The position numbers and the translations under genes are program-made. A stretch of DNA of 7,433 nucleotides from Firmicutes bacterium UBA3910 (lineage in GTDB: Bacteria > Bacillota > Limnochordia > Darwinibacteriales > Darwinibacteriaceae), in contig DGFC01000086.1 of the NCBI GenBank assembly GCA_002391465.1, positions 1-7,433 of the forward strand. Reading direction: 5' to 3'. How positions within the stretch are numbered: the first letter of the stretch is position 1; each line of letters opens with the position of its first letter. Of this stretch, positions 1-5,806 are shown piece by piece. The notes under the pieces were generated by a model. It saw only the letters and a list, made by a program, of their open reading frames with translations, was not told the origin of the DNA and ran no database searches.

Positions 1-24
1 AGCGGACTTTCACCGCCAAGCTAC

Positions 25-40
25 GCGCCATGCGTGGCGC
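25..40. repeat. Short perfect inverted repeat (6-bp arms, 4-nt loop)
   Basis: GCGCCA-TGCG-TGGCGC forms a perfect 6-bp stem with a 4-nt loop about ten bases before the terminator hairpin. It lies in the non-coding stretch 1-49. The general look (a GGACTTTCACC string at 5-15 followed by a GC-rich palindrome and a terminator) reminds me of the non-coding tails of some clostridial insertion sequences, but that is recollection and nothing here proves it. No coding sequence can be supported in 1-96. Confidence 0.5.
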
Positions 41-49
41 ACATGTACG

Positions 50-89
50 AAGGGGAAGGTCTGGCGGTCGCCATTCCTTCCCCTTTTTT
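50..89 (+). terminator. Rho-independent terminator, plus-strand orientation
   Basis: A 10-bp perfect stem pairs AAGGGGAAGG (50-59) with CCTTCCCCTT (76-85). The 16-nt interior can fold further into TGGC/GCCA (62-65 with 70-73) around a GGTC loop. The right arm runs into T6 (84-89), so the classical hairpin plus U-tract reads rightward and would stop a transcript entering from left of the window. Read leftward, as for the end of glnS (stop at 97), the hairpin is preceded by A6 and followed only by TTCGT, so termination of glnS here would be weaker. Confidence 0.8.
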
Positions 90-96
90 GTTCAAT

Positions 97-1764
97 TTAG
101 TTTCCTTTGACCTTTGACCAAGTATCCCGCAGCGACACGGTCCGGTTGAATACCAAACGTTCTGGTGTAGAGTCTGGATCAACGCAGAAATATCCCTGCC
201 GTTCAAACTGGAACTTCTCCCCTACCTCGACATCGGCCAGGTTGACCTCAACCCGTGCGTCCGTGAGAATCTCAAGGGAGTTGGGATTCACATTATCCAT
301 TATGTCGCCTTCATTGGGATCCTCAACCGTAAAGAGGTGATCATAAAGGCGAACTTCTGCGGGCACTGAATGCTCAGCGCTCACCCAGTGCAGCGTTCCC
401 TTTACTTTCCGCCCATCGGGAGCAGAACCGCCCTTAGTCTCCGGATCATAGGTCGCCCGAATTTCCACGATATTTCCCTCTGCGTCCTTGATCACGTCTG
501 TACAAGTGATGAAGTAGGCAAACCTTAAGCGCACTTCCCGACCCGGAGCAAGTCTAAAGAACTTTTTAGGCGGATCTTCCATGAAGTCTTCCCGTTCAAT
601 GTAAATCTCCCGGCTGAAGGGCACAAGTCTGGTACCAGCATCCGGATCCTGGGGATTGTTCTGGGCTTCCAGGTACTCCACTTCCCCTTCGGGGTAATTC
701 TCAATTACAACCTTTAAGGGCCTGAGCACAGCCAACCTTCGCTCAGCGTTTTGATTGAGATCTTCCCTGAGGCAGTGTTCGAGGAGTGCCATATCAACCA
801 TACTGTTTGTCTTAGCCACACCAATACGGTCGCAGAAATCACGGATGGCAGCTGGAGTATAGCCCCGGCGCCGTAAGCCTGATATGGTAGGCAGACGTGG
901 ATCATCCCAGGCATCAATTACACCGCGGTTAATCAAATCTAACAGTTTACGTTTACTCATAACAGTGTAACTGAGGTTAAGCCTGGCAAATTCAATCTGC
1001 TGCGGATGGGGTTCGGGATAGACCTGCTCCAGAATCCATTCATAAAGCGGCCGGTTGTTTTCAAACTCAAGGGTGCAGATGGAATGGGTTATGTTTTCAA
1101 TGGCATCTGACAGGCAGTGGGTAAAGTCGTACATGGGGTAAATAACCCATTTATCGCCTGTGCGGTGATGTTCCATTTTCTTTATCCGGTACAAAACGGG
1201 ATCACGCATGACCACGTTGGGCGATGCCATATCAATCTTTGCCCTGAGCACGCACTCTCCCTCTCCAAACTCACCCCGGCGCATTTTCTCAAACAGTTCT
1301 AGGTTTTCTTCCACCGAACGATCACGATAGGGGCTGTCCTTACCCGGCTCCGTTAAGGTACCCCGGTATTCCCTCATCTCCTCGTTGGTGAGGTGGCAAA
1401 CATAAGCTTTGCCCTGCTTTATTAGTTCGACTGCAAACTCATAGAGCTGTTCAAAATAATCGGAAGCGTAATACTCATGTTCGCCCCAGTCAAATCCTAG
1501 CCAGCGCACATCTTCCTTAATACTTCTGATGTATTCCAGCTCTTCCTTTTCTGGGTTTGTATCGTCAAAGCGCAGGTGGCACCTTCCGCCATAGTCCCTG
1601 GCCAAGCCGAAGTTTAAGCAGATAGATTTGGCATGGCCGATATGAAGGTAGCCATTGGGCTCAGGTGGAAACCGGGTCACCACACCGGAACGTTTTCCCG
1701 ATGCCAAATCTTCGTCAATAATTGCCCTAATGAAATTGGAAGGGGCAGCAGCGTTTGTGCTCAT
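97..1764 (-). CDS. glnS: Glutaminyl-tRNA synthetase (GlnRS)
   Basis: Cytoplasmic class I aminoacyl-tRNA synthetase that charges tRNA-Gln with glutamine using ATP. The protein is 555 residues, close to the E. coli enzyme (about 554). The Rossmann catalytic domain carries [13 protein letters not shown] (33-45, HIGH signature at 41-44), DDTNPEKEE (67-75), MYDFTH (211-216), EFENNRPLY (233-241) and the KMSKS-type loop VMSKRKL (268-274). All are classical GlnRS signatures and separate it from GluRS. The two beta-barrel anticodon-binding domains fill about 341-555 and are complete. The ATG at 1764 is chosen because AGGAGAGGA sits 8 bases upstream. An in-frame GTG at 1830 would add 22 non-conserved residues and run over the likely promoter. 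It is the last gene of the leftward block, 76 bp after the methyltransferase, and probably has its own promoter. Confidence 0.97.
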   Translation of the reverse strand: MSTNAAAPSNFIRAIIDEDLASGKRSGVVTRFPPEPNGYLHIGHAKSICLNFGLARDYGGRCHLRFDDTNPEKEELEYIRSIKEDVRWLGFDWGEHEYYASDYFEQLYEFAVELIKQGKAYVCHLTNEEMREYRGTLTEPGKDSPYRDRSVEENLELFEKMRRGEFGEGECVLRAKIDMASPNVVMRDPVLYRIKKMEHHRTGDKWVIYPMYDFTHCLSDAIENITHSICTLEFENNRPLYEWILEQVYPEPHPQQIEFARLNLSYTVMSKRKLLDLINRGVIDAWDDPRLPTISGLRRRGYTPAAIRDFCDRIGVAKTNSMVDMALLEHCLREDLNQNAERRLAVLRPLKVVIENYPEGEVEYLEAQNNPQDPDAGTRLVPFSREIYIEREDFMEDPPKKFFRLAPGREVRLRFAYFITCTDVIKDAEGNIVEIRATYDPETKGGSAPDGRKVKGTLHWVSAEHSVPAEVRLYDHLFTVEDPNEGDIMDNVNPNSLEILTDARVEVNLADVEVGEKFQFERQGYFCVDPDSTPERLVFNRTVSLRDTWSKVKGN

Positions 1765-1771
1765 AACGGTA

Positions 1772-1780
1772 TCCTCTCCT
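1772..1780 (-). promoter_or_regulatory. Ribosome binding site fixing the glnS start
   Basis: AGGAGAGGA on the minus strand lies 7-8 bases upstream of the ATG at 1764. It supports this ATG over the upstream GTG at 1830, which has no comparable site because the sequence there is the end of the preceding gene. Confidence 0.7.
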
Positions 1781-1798
1781 ATTACAATCCTCAATTCA

Positions 1799-1826
1799 AC
1801 TTTAGCATAACTATCCAGGCTGTCAA
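1799..1826 (-). promoter_or_regulatory. Probable sigma-A promoter of glnS
   Basis: On the minus strand a perfect TTGACA -35 box (1826-1821) is followed by a 16-bp spacer and TAAAGT (1804-1799, 4 of 6 matches to TATAAT). It lies entirely in the 76-bp gap between the methyltransferase stop and the glnS start. Transcription would begin near 1792, giving a leader of roughly 28 nt with the AGGAGAGGA ribosome binding site. No T-box or other leader structure fits in so short a UTR. The -10 box is imperfect and the spacer is one base short of the 17-bp optimum. Confidence 0.5.
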
Positions 1827-1840
1827 GCACTCTGCCGGCG

Positions 1841-3016
1841 TCATCCCTGCCGCAGTAGTCTTTCTAGAGTGGGCGAGATCCCCCAATACTCTCGAAAGGA
1901 ATGATACTCCCTCTCCAGCTGCTTCTGTGGTTGCCCAGTAGTGCGAAAGGCCCTAATCAACAAATTTTTAGGGGTGTGCTCCATATCAATAAACTCCATA
2001 ACCGAAACCTGGTACCCCACCATTTCCAACAGCTTAGCACGGGCAGCATCGGTCAATAAGGCGGCGGCGCGCTCTTTCAAAATGCCGTGCTCCAGGAGGG
2101 GTTTCTGCTGTGCCTGTTCAAGCTGGCCAAACAGTTCATGCTGGCAGCACGGTACCGCCAAAATCACCTTGGCTCCCCACTTCACCGCCCGATCCAGGGC
2201 AAAATCGGTGGCTGTATCACAGGCATGGAGTGAAACAACCAGATCAACTGCTCCTTCTGCCGCAAAATCCTTAATGTCCCCCTGTTGGAACTTAAGTTTC
2301 TCATACCCTAGACGGGATGCAACCCGGTTGCAGAATGATACAACATCCTTCTTAAGGTCCAAACCGATGATGTTTACATCAAACTTCTCCACCTGCACAA
2401 GGAAGTGGTACAAAGCAAAGGTGAGGTACGCCTTGCCGCTGCCAAAATCAACTATCTGCAAGGGACCTTCCTCCTCGCCCTGCTTCAGGTTGGGCAGGCA
2501 GTCAGCCACTACCTCTAGATACCTGTTCAGCTGCCTAAACTTATGATAGTGCTTGGCCAATACCCTTCCTTCTTTGTTCATCACACCGAGTTCGACCAAG
2601 AATGGATAGGGCGTACCCTCCTGCAGCAGATAGTTCTTTCTCCGATCGTGCTCCAGCTCCGGCATCTTTCGGGAAGGTGCATGTTGCAGGACCCTTGCCG
2701 CACCCTTTTTGCTGATTAGGACTTGCCAGTCCGCCTCAACAGTGTAAAACATCCCCTGCCGGAACTCTGACTCTAGCAGTGAGAAAATCTTTTCCCATGT
2801 CTCCCCCGGTTCCACGTTTTCATGCAGCTCTTTTGTGGGATAATGGTACGCAAACTGATAATTGAGTTTACCCCGGAGAATTAAAGGACGCACTGAAACC
2901 TTTTGATAGGGATTCTGCTTACTCCGCACTTTACTGAGGATACAGGCGGCCAGTTTTCCCTGGCTGAGTGCCTGTTTAACAACGTCTTTCAACTGGCCAA
3001 GTTCCGGCACAGACAA
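1841..3016 (-). CDS. METTL25-like class I SAM-dependent methyltransferase (Methyltransf_32 type)
   Basis: Predicted soluble S-adenosylmethionine-dependent methyltransferase of 391 residues; the substrate is unknown. The N-terminal half (1-150) is a conserved-looking extension without a motif I can name. It is followed by [13 protein letters not shown] (156-168), a linker typical of this family. The Rossmann core shows motif [15 protein letters not shown] (189-202), the acidic strand-2 end GLDLKK (218-223), QGDIKD (245-250), [10 protein letters not shown] (262-271) and VPCCQHEL (288-295). The C-terminus carries [11 protein letters not shown] (346-356). The LHAC and PCCQHE signatures match the METTL25/RRNAD1-related family (PF13679) known to me. 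No role is established for the bacterial members; RNA or protein methylation is a guess. The start is TTG at 3016, with AGGA five bases upstream overlapping the previous gene's TAG stop (7-bp gap). This indicates translational coupling to the kinase-like gene. An in-frame GTG two codons downstream (3010) is an alternative start. Confidence 0.88.
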   Translation of the reverse strand: MSVPELGQLKDVVKQALSQGKLAACILSKVRSKQNPYQKVSVRPLILRGKLNYQFAYHYPTKELHENVEPGETWEKIFSLLESEFRQGMFYTVEADWQVLISKKGAARVLQHAPSRKMPELEHDRRKNYLLQEGTPYPFLVELGVMNKEGRVLAKHYHKFRQLNRYLEVVADCLPNLKQGEEEGPLQIVDFGSGKAYLTFALYHFLVQVEKFDVNIIGLDLKKDVVSFCNRVASRLGYEKLKFQQGDIKDFAAEGAVDLVVSLHACDTATDFALDRAVKWGAKVILAVPCCQHELFGQLEQAQQKPLLEHGILKERAAALLTDAARAKLLEMVGYQVSVMEFIDMEHTPKNLLIRAFRTTGQPQKQLEREYHSFREYWGISPTLERLLRQG

Positions 3017-3023
3017 TCACTTC

Positions 3024-3959
3024 CTAACGGACAATGCTCTTTTCAATGGTAGCCTCAAGAAATTCATGCTGTTCCTCCAGCCACAACAGAACAGCAAGGT
3101 TGAAATCGGCAAGATCGGTATTACCTGTATCCAGGTGGTAGCCGATGAAAAGGATCTGAATGAGATAGATAATATACAAGAATGAAATGGCTTCGCTGTG
3201 GGCTAGGGGTTGAACACTCTGGTAACCCTCGATCAGTCTCTGGACAAAGGTATACCAGTCTTCCCGCAACTGCACATTTTCAAAACAGCCGGTGAGTACC
3301 GCGGTACACATATAACAGAGGTCAAAGACTCTCACACCCACCCGCACCCGATCAAAATCAAGGATAGCCTCCAACTCTCCCCCGCGGAAAACGAGGTTGC
3401 CTGGATGGAAGTCGCGGTGGATTAACTGGCGCGGGAGAGACTGGTAAGGGTTGACCAGCTTGCGACTTATACCCTCCTCTGTGTCCCGCAGGGCATGGCG
3501 GAAACGGGGTGCCAAGTAACCGCGGACAGTGGGCCAGGCAAAAAAGGAAACTTCCTGGAAAAGATCAAAGCTGGGGAAATTCTCAGCAGCCGGATAATCG
3601 GCCAAATCAAGATGAAGCCTCGCTAAGGCGGCACCTATCTTAAAAGCAAACTCTCCCTCCAGCATTTCTAACTCATCGCCGCCAGTTCCGGCCACATAGG
3701 GATATAGAACATAAATACCCCCCTGATATTCTGCCCATGGTGCTCCTTCGGTGGTGTACAGCAGTTGGGATACGGGCTGATTGTGGGAGGCGAGCCATCT
3801 CATCAAATCGTACTCTTCCCACACCCTGGTGCGGTTCGTACTGTGTTTGAGAACGAACTCCCTCTCTCCCGCAGTAACGCGCCAAATACCTCCCCGTAGT
3901 GATGTTATCTGGGCATTTTCAAATTCCGGACCCCACTGTTTTAGAAGCTCCTGCACCAT
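3024..3959 (-). CDS. APH-fold phosphotransferase (aminoglycoside phosphotransferase / homoserine kinase II-like), substrate unknown
   Basis: Predicted ATP-dependent small-molecule kinase of the APH superfamily, 311 residues, which is normal for the family. Visible kinase elements are the nucleotide-binding lobe with a candidate ATP lysine in FVLKHS (K38), the hinge YVLYPYVAG (83-91), the catalytic loop HRDFHPGNLVF (181-191, base D183 and metal ligand N188) and the metal-binding LDFDR (200-204, D201). A hydrophobic helix at about 258-275 (LYIIYLIQILFIGY) belongs to the helical C-lobe and is not a convincing membrane span. Relatives include type II homoserine kinase, choline kinase and CotS-type spore proteins; I cannot choose among them, and resistance is not implied. 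Two adjacent ATGs exist (3962 and 3959). GGAGG lies only one base from the first and four from the second, so I start at 3959, although the GTG at 3956 (spacing 7) also fits. The chosen ATG shares one base with the upstream TGA, the classic coupled TGATG junction. Confidence 0.88.
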   Translation of the reverse strand: MVQELLKQWGPEFENAQITSLRGGIWRVTAGEREFVLKHSTNRTRVWEEYDLMRWLASHNQPVSQLLYTTEGAPWAEYQGGIYVLYPYVAGTGGDELEMLEGEFAFKIGAALARLHLDLADYPAAENFPSFDLFQEVSFFAWPTVRGYLAPRFRHALRDTEEGISRKLVNPYQSLPRQLIHRDFHPGNLVFRGGELEAILDFDRVRVGVRVFDLCYMCTAVLTGCFENVQLREDWYTFVQRLIEGYQSVQPLAHSEAISFLYIIYLIQILFIGYHLDTGNTDLADFNLAVLLWLEEQHEFLEATIEKSIVR

Positions 3960-3969
3960 CATTCCTCCG
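3957..3969 (-). promoter_or_regulatory. Coupled stop/start junction (TGATG) with GGAGG inside the upstream gene
   Basis: On the minus strand the sequence reads CGGAGGAATGATGG. The TGA at 3961-3959 ends the HAD gene, and ATGs at 3962 and 3959 flank it. The ribosome binding site for the kinase-like gene lies wholly within the last codons of the HAD gene. Ribosomes terminating on the HAD gene would therefore be placed to reinitiate, suggesting fixed-ratio synthesis of the two proteins. Confidence 0.7.
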
Positions 3970-4936
3970 TTTCTTCCAGGTGCTTAGGCGGTTTGCCTAA
4001 GCGATGCGTCAGTACCCAATCCCTGTTCTTTACTATAGAGTTGCCAATGTCATCTACAGCGTTCATGATCCAAAGGTATGTCTGTGTATCCGGGTTGTAA
4101 TTTGCTTCGCCAAAAGACTGGATCCTGCCCTGCTTTGCCAAGTCATTTACCTGGGAAAACTCTTCCCTCTTCCCTTTGGCGTAGACCCCAAACGTCCTGC
4201 CTCCATTCTGATTTATCAGGGAGAAGACGGGAACGTCACTGGGTCCGTCTGCGATGTATATCATGTTCTGAAACGGAATTCGCCTGTCTTCATAGGGCAT
4301 ATGGGCGTTTACATCAATAGCTGGGTTTTTGTTAACCCCCTTGTTTATCTCGAAGATTGCCTTTGTCTTGGTTGTGTTATCGATAACATAGGCAATATCC
4401 TTAACCGTTACTTCTTCCTGACTGTCCGGGGCAGCTCTCTTTTCCAAGTAGCCCGGGGGCATCTGCAGTTCCACAAACTCGCAGCCCCAAATCCCATCGA
4501 CATACGGTGCGATTTTGCTGCCCAAAATCATCTGACGCAAGCCTGTACTGACTATATAGTGTTCAACTTTTATATCATATTTGCGGAACTCTCCCTTCTC
4601 CATCACATACCGTTTCACTTCTTGGAAGAATTCCGGCAGCCCCGGATAAAACTCCAATTCACTACCTAGCTTGCGCAGCAACTCATTATTCAAACCAGCG
4701 AAAATCCCTGCCCTAACGTAGGTGAGGATGTGGTTCAAATAGAGTAGGTCGCGGGCAATCATCTCATTGCCCTCCCGGCGTAAATGCCGTTCAAGCGCGT
4801 TTACTTCCCGCCAAAACTTATTGCCATCGACGTTATAGTACCTGAACAAGGGATCCTGCATATAGCCGGGTATAAGCGTCTTGTCAAAGTCCCAAATAAC
4901 CGCGATAGTTGTCTGCAGATAAATGTCGGCAACCAT
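3959..4936 (-). CDS. HAD-superfamily hydrolase, phosphoserine-phosphatase-like, substrate unknown
   Basis: Predicted Mg-dependent phosphatase of the haloacid dehalogenase superfamily, 325 residues, larger than a minimal SerB-type enzyme. All four HAD motifs are visible: motif I WDFDKTL (15-21, nucleophile D16 and acid/base D18), motif II IVSTG (128-132), motif III lysine within TKTKAIFEINKG (189-200, probably K192) and motif IV IADGPSD (228-234, D230 and D234). The long stretch between motifs I and II (about 22-127) is a large mostly helical C1-type cap, where substrate specificity would reside. The region 133-227 between motifs II and IV is also long. No signal peptide is visible, so it is probably cytoplasmic. 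The start chosen is ATG 4936, eight bases after AGGAGG. A TTG immediately before it (4939, spacing 5) is the alternative and adds one residue. Both flanking genes are in the same coupled operon. Annotating it as serB would go beyond the evidence. Confidence 0.88.
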   Translation of the reverse strand: MVADIYLQTTIAVIWDFDKTLIPGYMQDPLFRYYNVDGNKFWREVNALERHLRREGNEMIARDLLYLNHILTYVRAGIFAGLNNELLRKLGSELEFYPGLPEFFQEVKRYVMEKGEFRKYDIKVEHYIVSTGLRQMILGSKIAPYVDGIWGCEFVELQMPPGYLEKRAAPDSQEEVTVKDIAYVIDNTTKTKAIFEINKGVNKNPAIDVNAHMPYEDRRIPFQNMIYIADGPSDVPVFSLINQNGGRTFGVYAKGKREEFSQVNDLAKQGRIQSFGEANYNPDTQTYLWIMNAVDDIGNSIVKNRDWVLTHRLGKPPKHLEETEE

Positions 4937-4952
4937 CAACTATCCCTCCTAA
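4936..4952 (-). promoter_or_regulatory. Ribosome binding site of the HAD gene overlapping the sfsA stop
   Basis: The minus strand reads TTAGGAGGGATAGTTGATG. The TAG stop of sfsA (4951-4949) forms the first bases of a near-perfect AGGAGG site for the HAD gene. Translation of the two genes is thus likely coupled, and the strong site suggests good expression of the HAD protein. Confidence 0.7.
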
Positions 4953-5674
4953 GACAAATTGACTTGAATTGGTTTACCCCAGCGGATACCGGTCAGATCC
5001 ACGGCGCAACGGTGAACAAACACTCTAACCCCCTGCTGTACCGCCCCCCTCAAAGCCTGGGCAAAAGCTGGATCGATGTGCTCCGCCGGACGAAACTCCT
5101 CAGCATCGCTGCGCTGCACCACAAAGAGCACTGCCCCTTCCATCTCACCTGCTGCTTGCAGAGCGGTCAACTCTTCAAGATGACGCCTACCCCGGGCAGT
5201 AACCGCATCGGGAAACATGGCGACCTGATCCTCAACCAGCGTACAACTTTTCACTTCCAAGAGAAGCTGCTTACCATCCTGTCCCGCCAAGAGAAAATCC
5301 CAGCGGGAACTGCCAAGGGAATACTCCGCCCGCTGCAGCTCCCAATCCTCCAGTCCATGCACCGCCTTGGCGCGGAGAGCTTCCTCCGCAATTCGGTTTG
5401 CCAGAGTGGACTGGACAGACACCAACGTCTTGCCATCTGGGGCTTCAGCTAATAACACAGACCATTTCGTCTTCCGTCCAGGTTTATCAGCGGGGAGTAG
5501 ATATACGTTGGCTCCAGGCACAAGCAGTTCCTTTAACCGTCCCGGGTCTGCCAGGTGGGCCTCCACCAGTTCATCCGTGTCCCCCAAACGGCAGCGCACC
5601 ACAAACCTGTTGGGGCGCTCGACGAATACTGCGGAGGTTAACTGTTTGAATTCCAGAAATACTTCTAGTGACAT
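4949..5674 (-). CDS. sfsA: Sugar fermentation stimulation protein homolog SfsA
   Basis: Full-length SfsA family protein of 241 residues (family usual about 230-240). The N-terminal OB-like domain has the family signature HLADPGRLKELL (40-51) and SVQSTLANRI (86-95). The C-terminal domain has SSRWDFLL (122-129), LLLEVKSCTLVEDQVAMFPD (137-156) and RGRRHLEEL (161-169). D126, E140 and K142 reproduce the PD-(D/E)XK nuclease-like triad of this family. SfsA was named from E. coli, where overexpression affects maltose metabolism, and DNA binding has been reported; its real biochemical role is unclear, and a sugar-regulator label should not be taken literally. ATG 5674 is preceded by AAGGGG at 7-base spacing. 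It is the first gene of the leftward operon, divergent from cca. Confidence 0.96.
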   Translation of the reverse strand: MSLEVFLEFKQLTSAVFVERPNRFVVRCRLGDTDELVEAHLADPGRLKELLVPGANVYLLPADKPGRKTKWSVLLAEAPDGKTLVSVQSTLANRIAEEALRAKAVHGLEDWELQRAEYSLGSSRWDFLLAGQDGKQLLLEVKSCTLVEDQVAMFPDAVTARGRRHLEELTALQAAGEMEGAVLFVVQRSDAEEFRPAEHIDPAFAQALRGAVQQGVRVFVHRCAVDLTGIRWGKPIQVNLS

Positions 5675-5712
5675 TGCATATCCCCTTCCCTGGGCAGGCC
5701 CCTAGTTTACAA

Positions 5713-5732
5713 TTCCCCATAAACTTCCCCAT
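5713..5732. repeat. Tandem direct repeat TTCCCCAT x2 in the divergent promoter region
   Basis: TTCCCCAT occurs at 5713-5720 and 5725-5732, separated by AAAC, a 12-bp period (about one helical turn). It lies midway between the divergent starts of sfsA and cca. Such spacing puts both copies on the same face of the DNA, as in regulator binding sites. With only two 8-bp copies in a C/T-rich stretch, chance is possible. Confidence 0.4.
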
Positions 5733-5791
5733 TCCTTTACTTGATAGGGAAATGCCCACTACAGGGAGAAATAAAAAAAAAGACCGATGTA

Positions 5792-5800
5792 AGAGGAGGG
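5792..5800 (+). promoter_or_regulatory. Ribosome binding site fixing the cca start
   Basis: AGAGGAGGG ends six bases before the ATG at 5807, an optimal arrangement. The frame is open further upstream to a TTG at 5741, but those 22 codons include the A9 tract and this ribosome binding site, so they are leader sequence and not protein. Confidence 0.8.
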
Positions 5801-5806
5801 ACAACG

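Larger units (their letters stand above)
5675..5806. promoter_or_regulatory. Divergent sfsA/cca intergenic region
   Basis: These 132 bp must contain the start signals for both the leftward operon and cca, unless promoters lie inside genes. Toward cca, the best -35-like string is TTGATA (5741-5746, 5 of 6), but no fitting -10 lies 16-18 bp downstream. Toward sfsA, TGTAAA (complement of 5707-5712) is a possible -10 with no recognisable -35. An A9 tract (5773-5781) precedes the cca ribosome binding site and may keep the leader unstructured. No terminator or riboswitch-like fold was seen. Confidence 0.45.

Noticed and set aside
21..206. Small leftward open frame crossing the terminator at the left edge
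   Set aside because: It overlaps the glnS 3' end in another frame, runs through a terminator hairpin and has no motif.
1765..1830. N-terminal extension of glnS from a GTG at 1830
   Set aside because: The extra 22 residues precede the family N-terminus, lack a ribosome binding site and coincide with a TTGACA promoter. The ATG at 1764 has a strong site.
1941..2546. Open frame (201 codons) on the plus strand opposite the methyltransferase
   Set aside because: It is a Ser/Arg/Cys-rich translation typical of an antisense shadow; the opposite strand has strong SAM-binding motifs.
3024..3959. Reading the APH-fold protein as an antibiotic resistance gene
   Set aside because: The fold covers many metabolic kinases, and the operon context with sfsA, a HAD protein and a methyltransferase is housekeeping-like.
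4004..4669. Open frame (221 codons) on the plus strand opposite the HAD gene
   Set aside because: It mirrors the HAD coding strand, has an irregular Cys- and hydrophobic-rich composition and shows no motif.
4784..5452. Long open frame (222 codons) on the plus strand opposite sfsA and the HAD gene
   Set aside because: It is antisense to two genes with clear family motifs, shows no recognisable domain and has no ribosome binding site.
5747..5775. Sigma-A promoter for cca using TTGATA (5741-5746)
   Set aside because: The nearest TATAAT-like string (AATAAA at 5770) gives a 23-bp spacer, too long to be credible.
5741..5806. N-terminal extension of cca from a TTG at 5741
   Set aside because: It would translate through the A9 tract and the AGAGGAGGG ribosome binding site. 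The family N-terminus fits the ATG at 5807.
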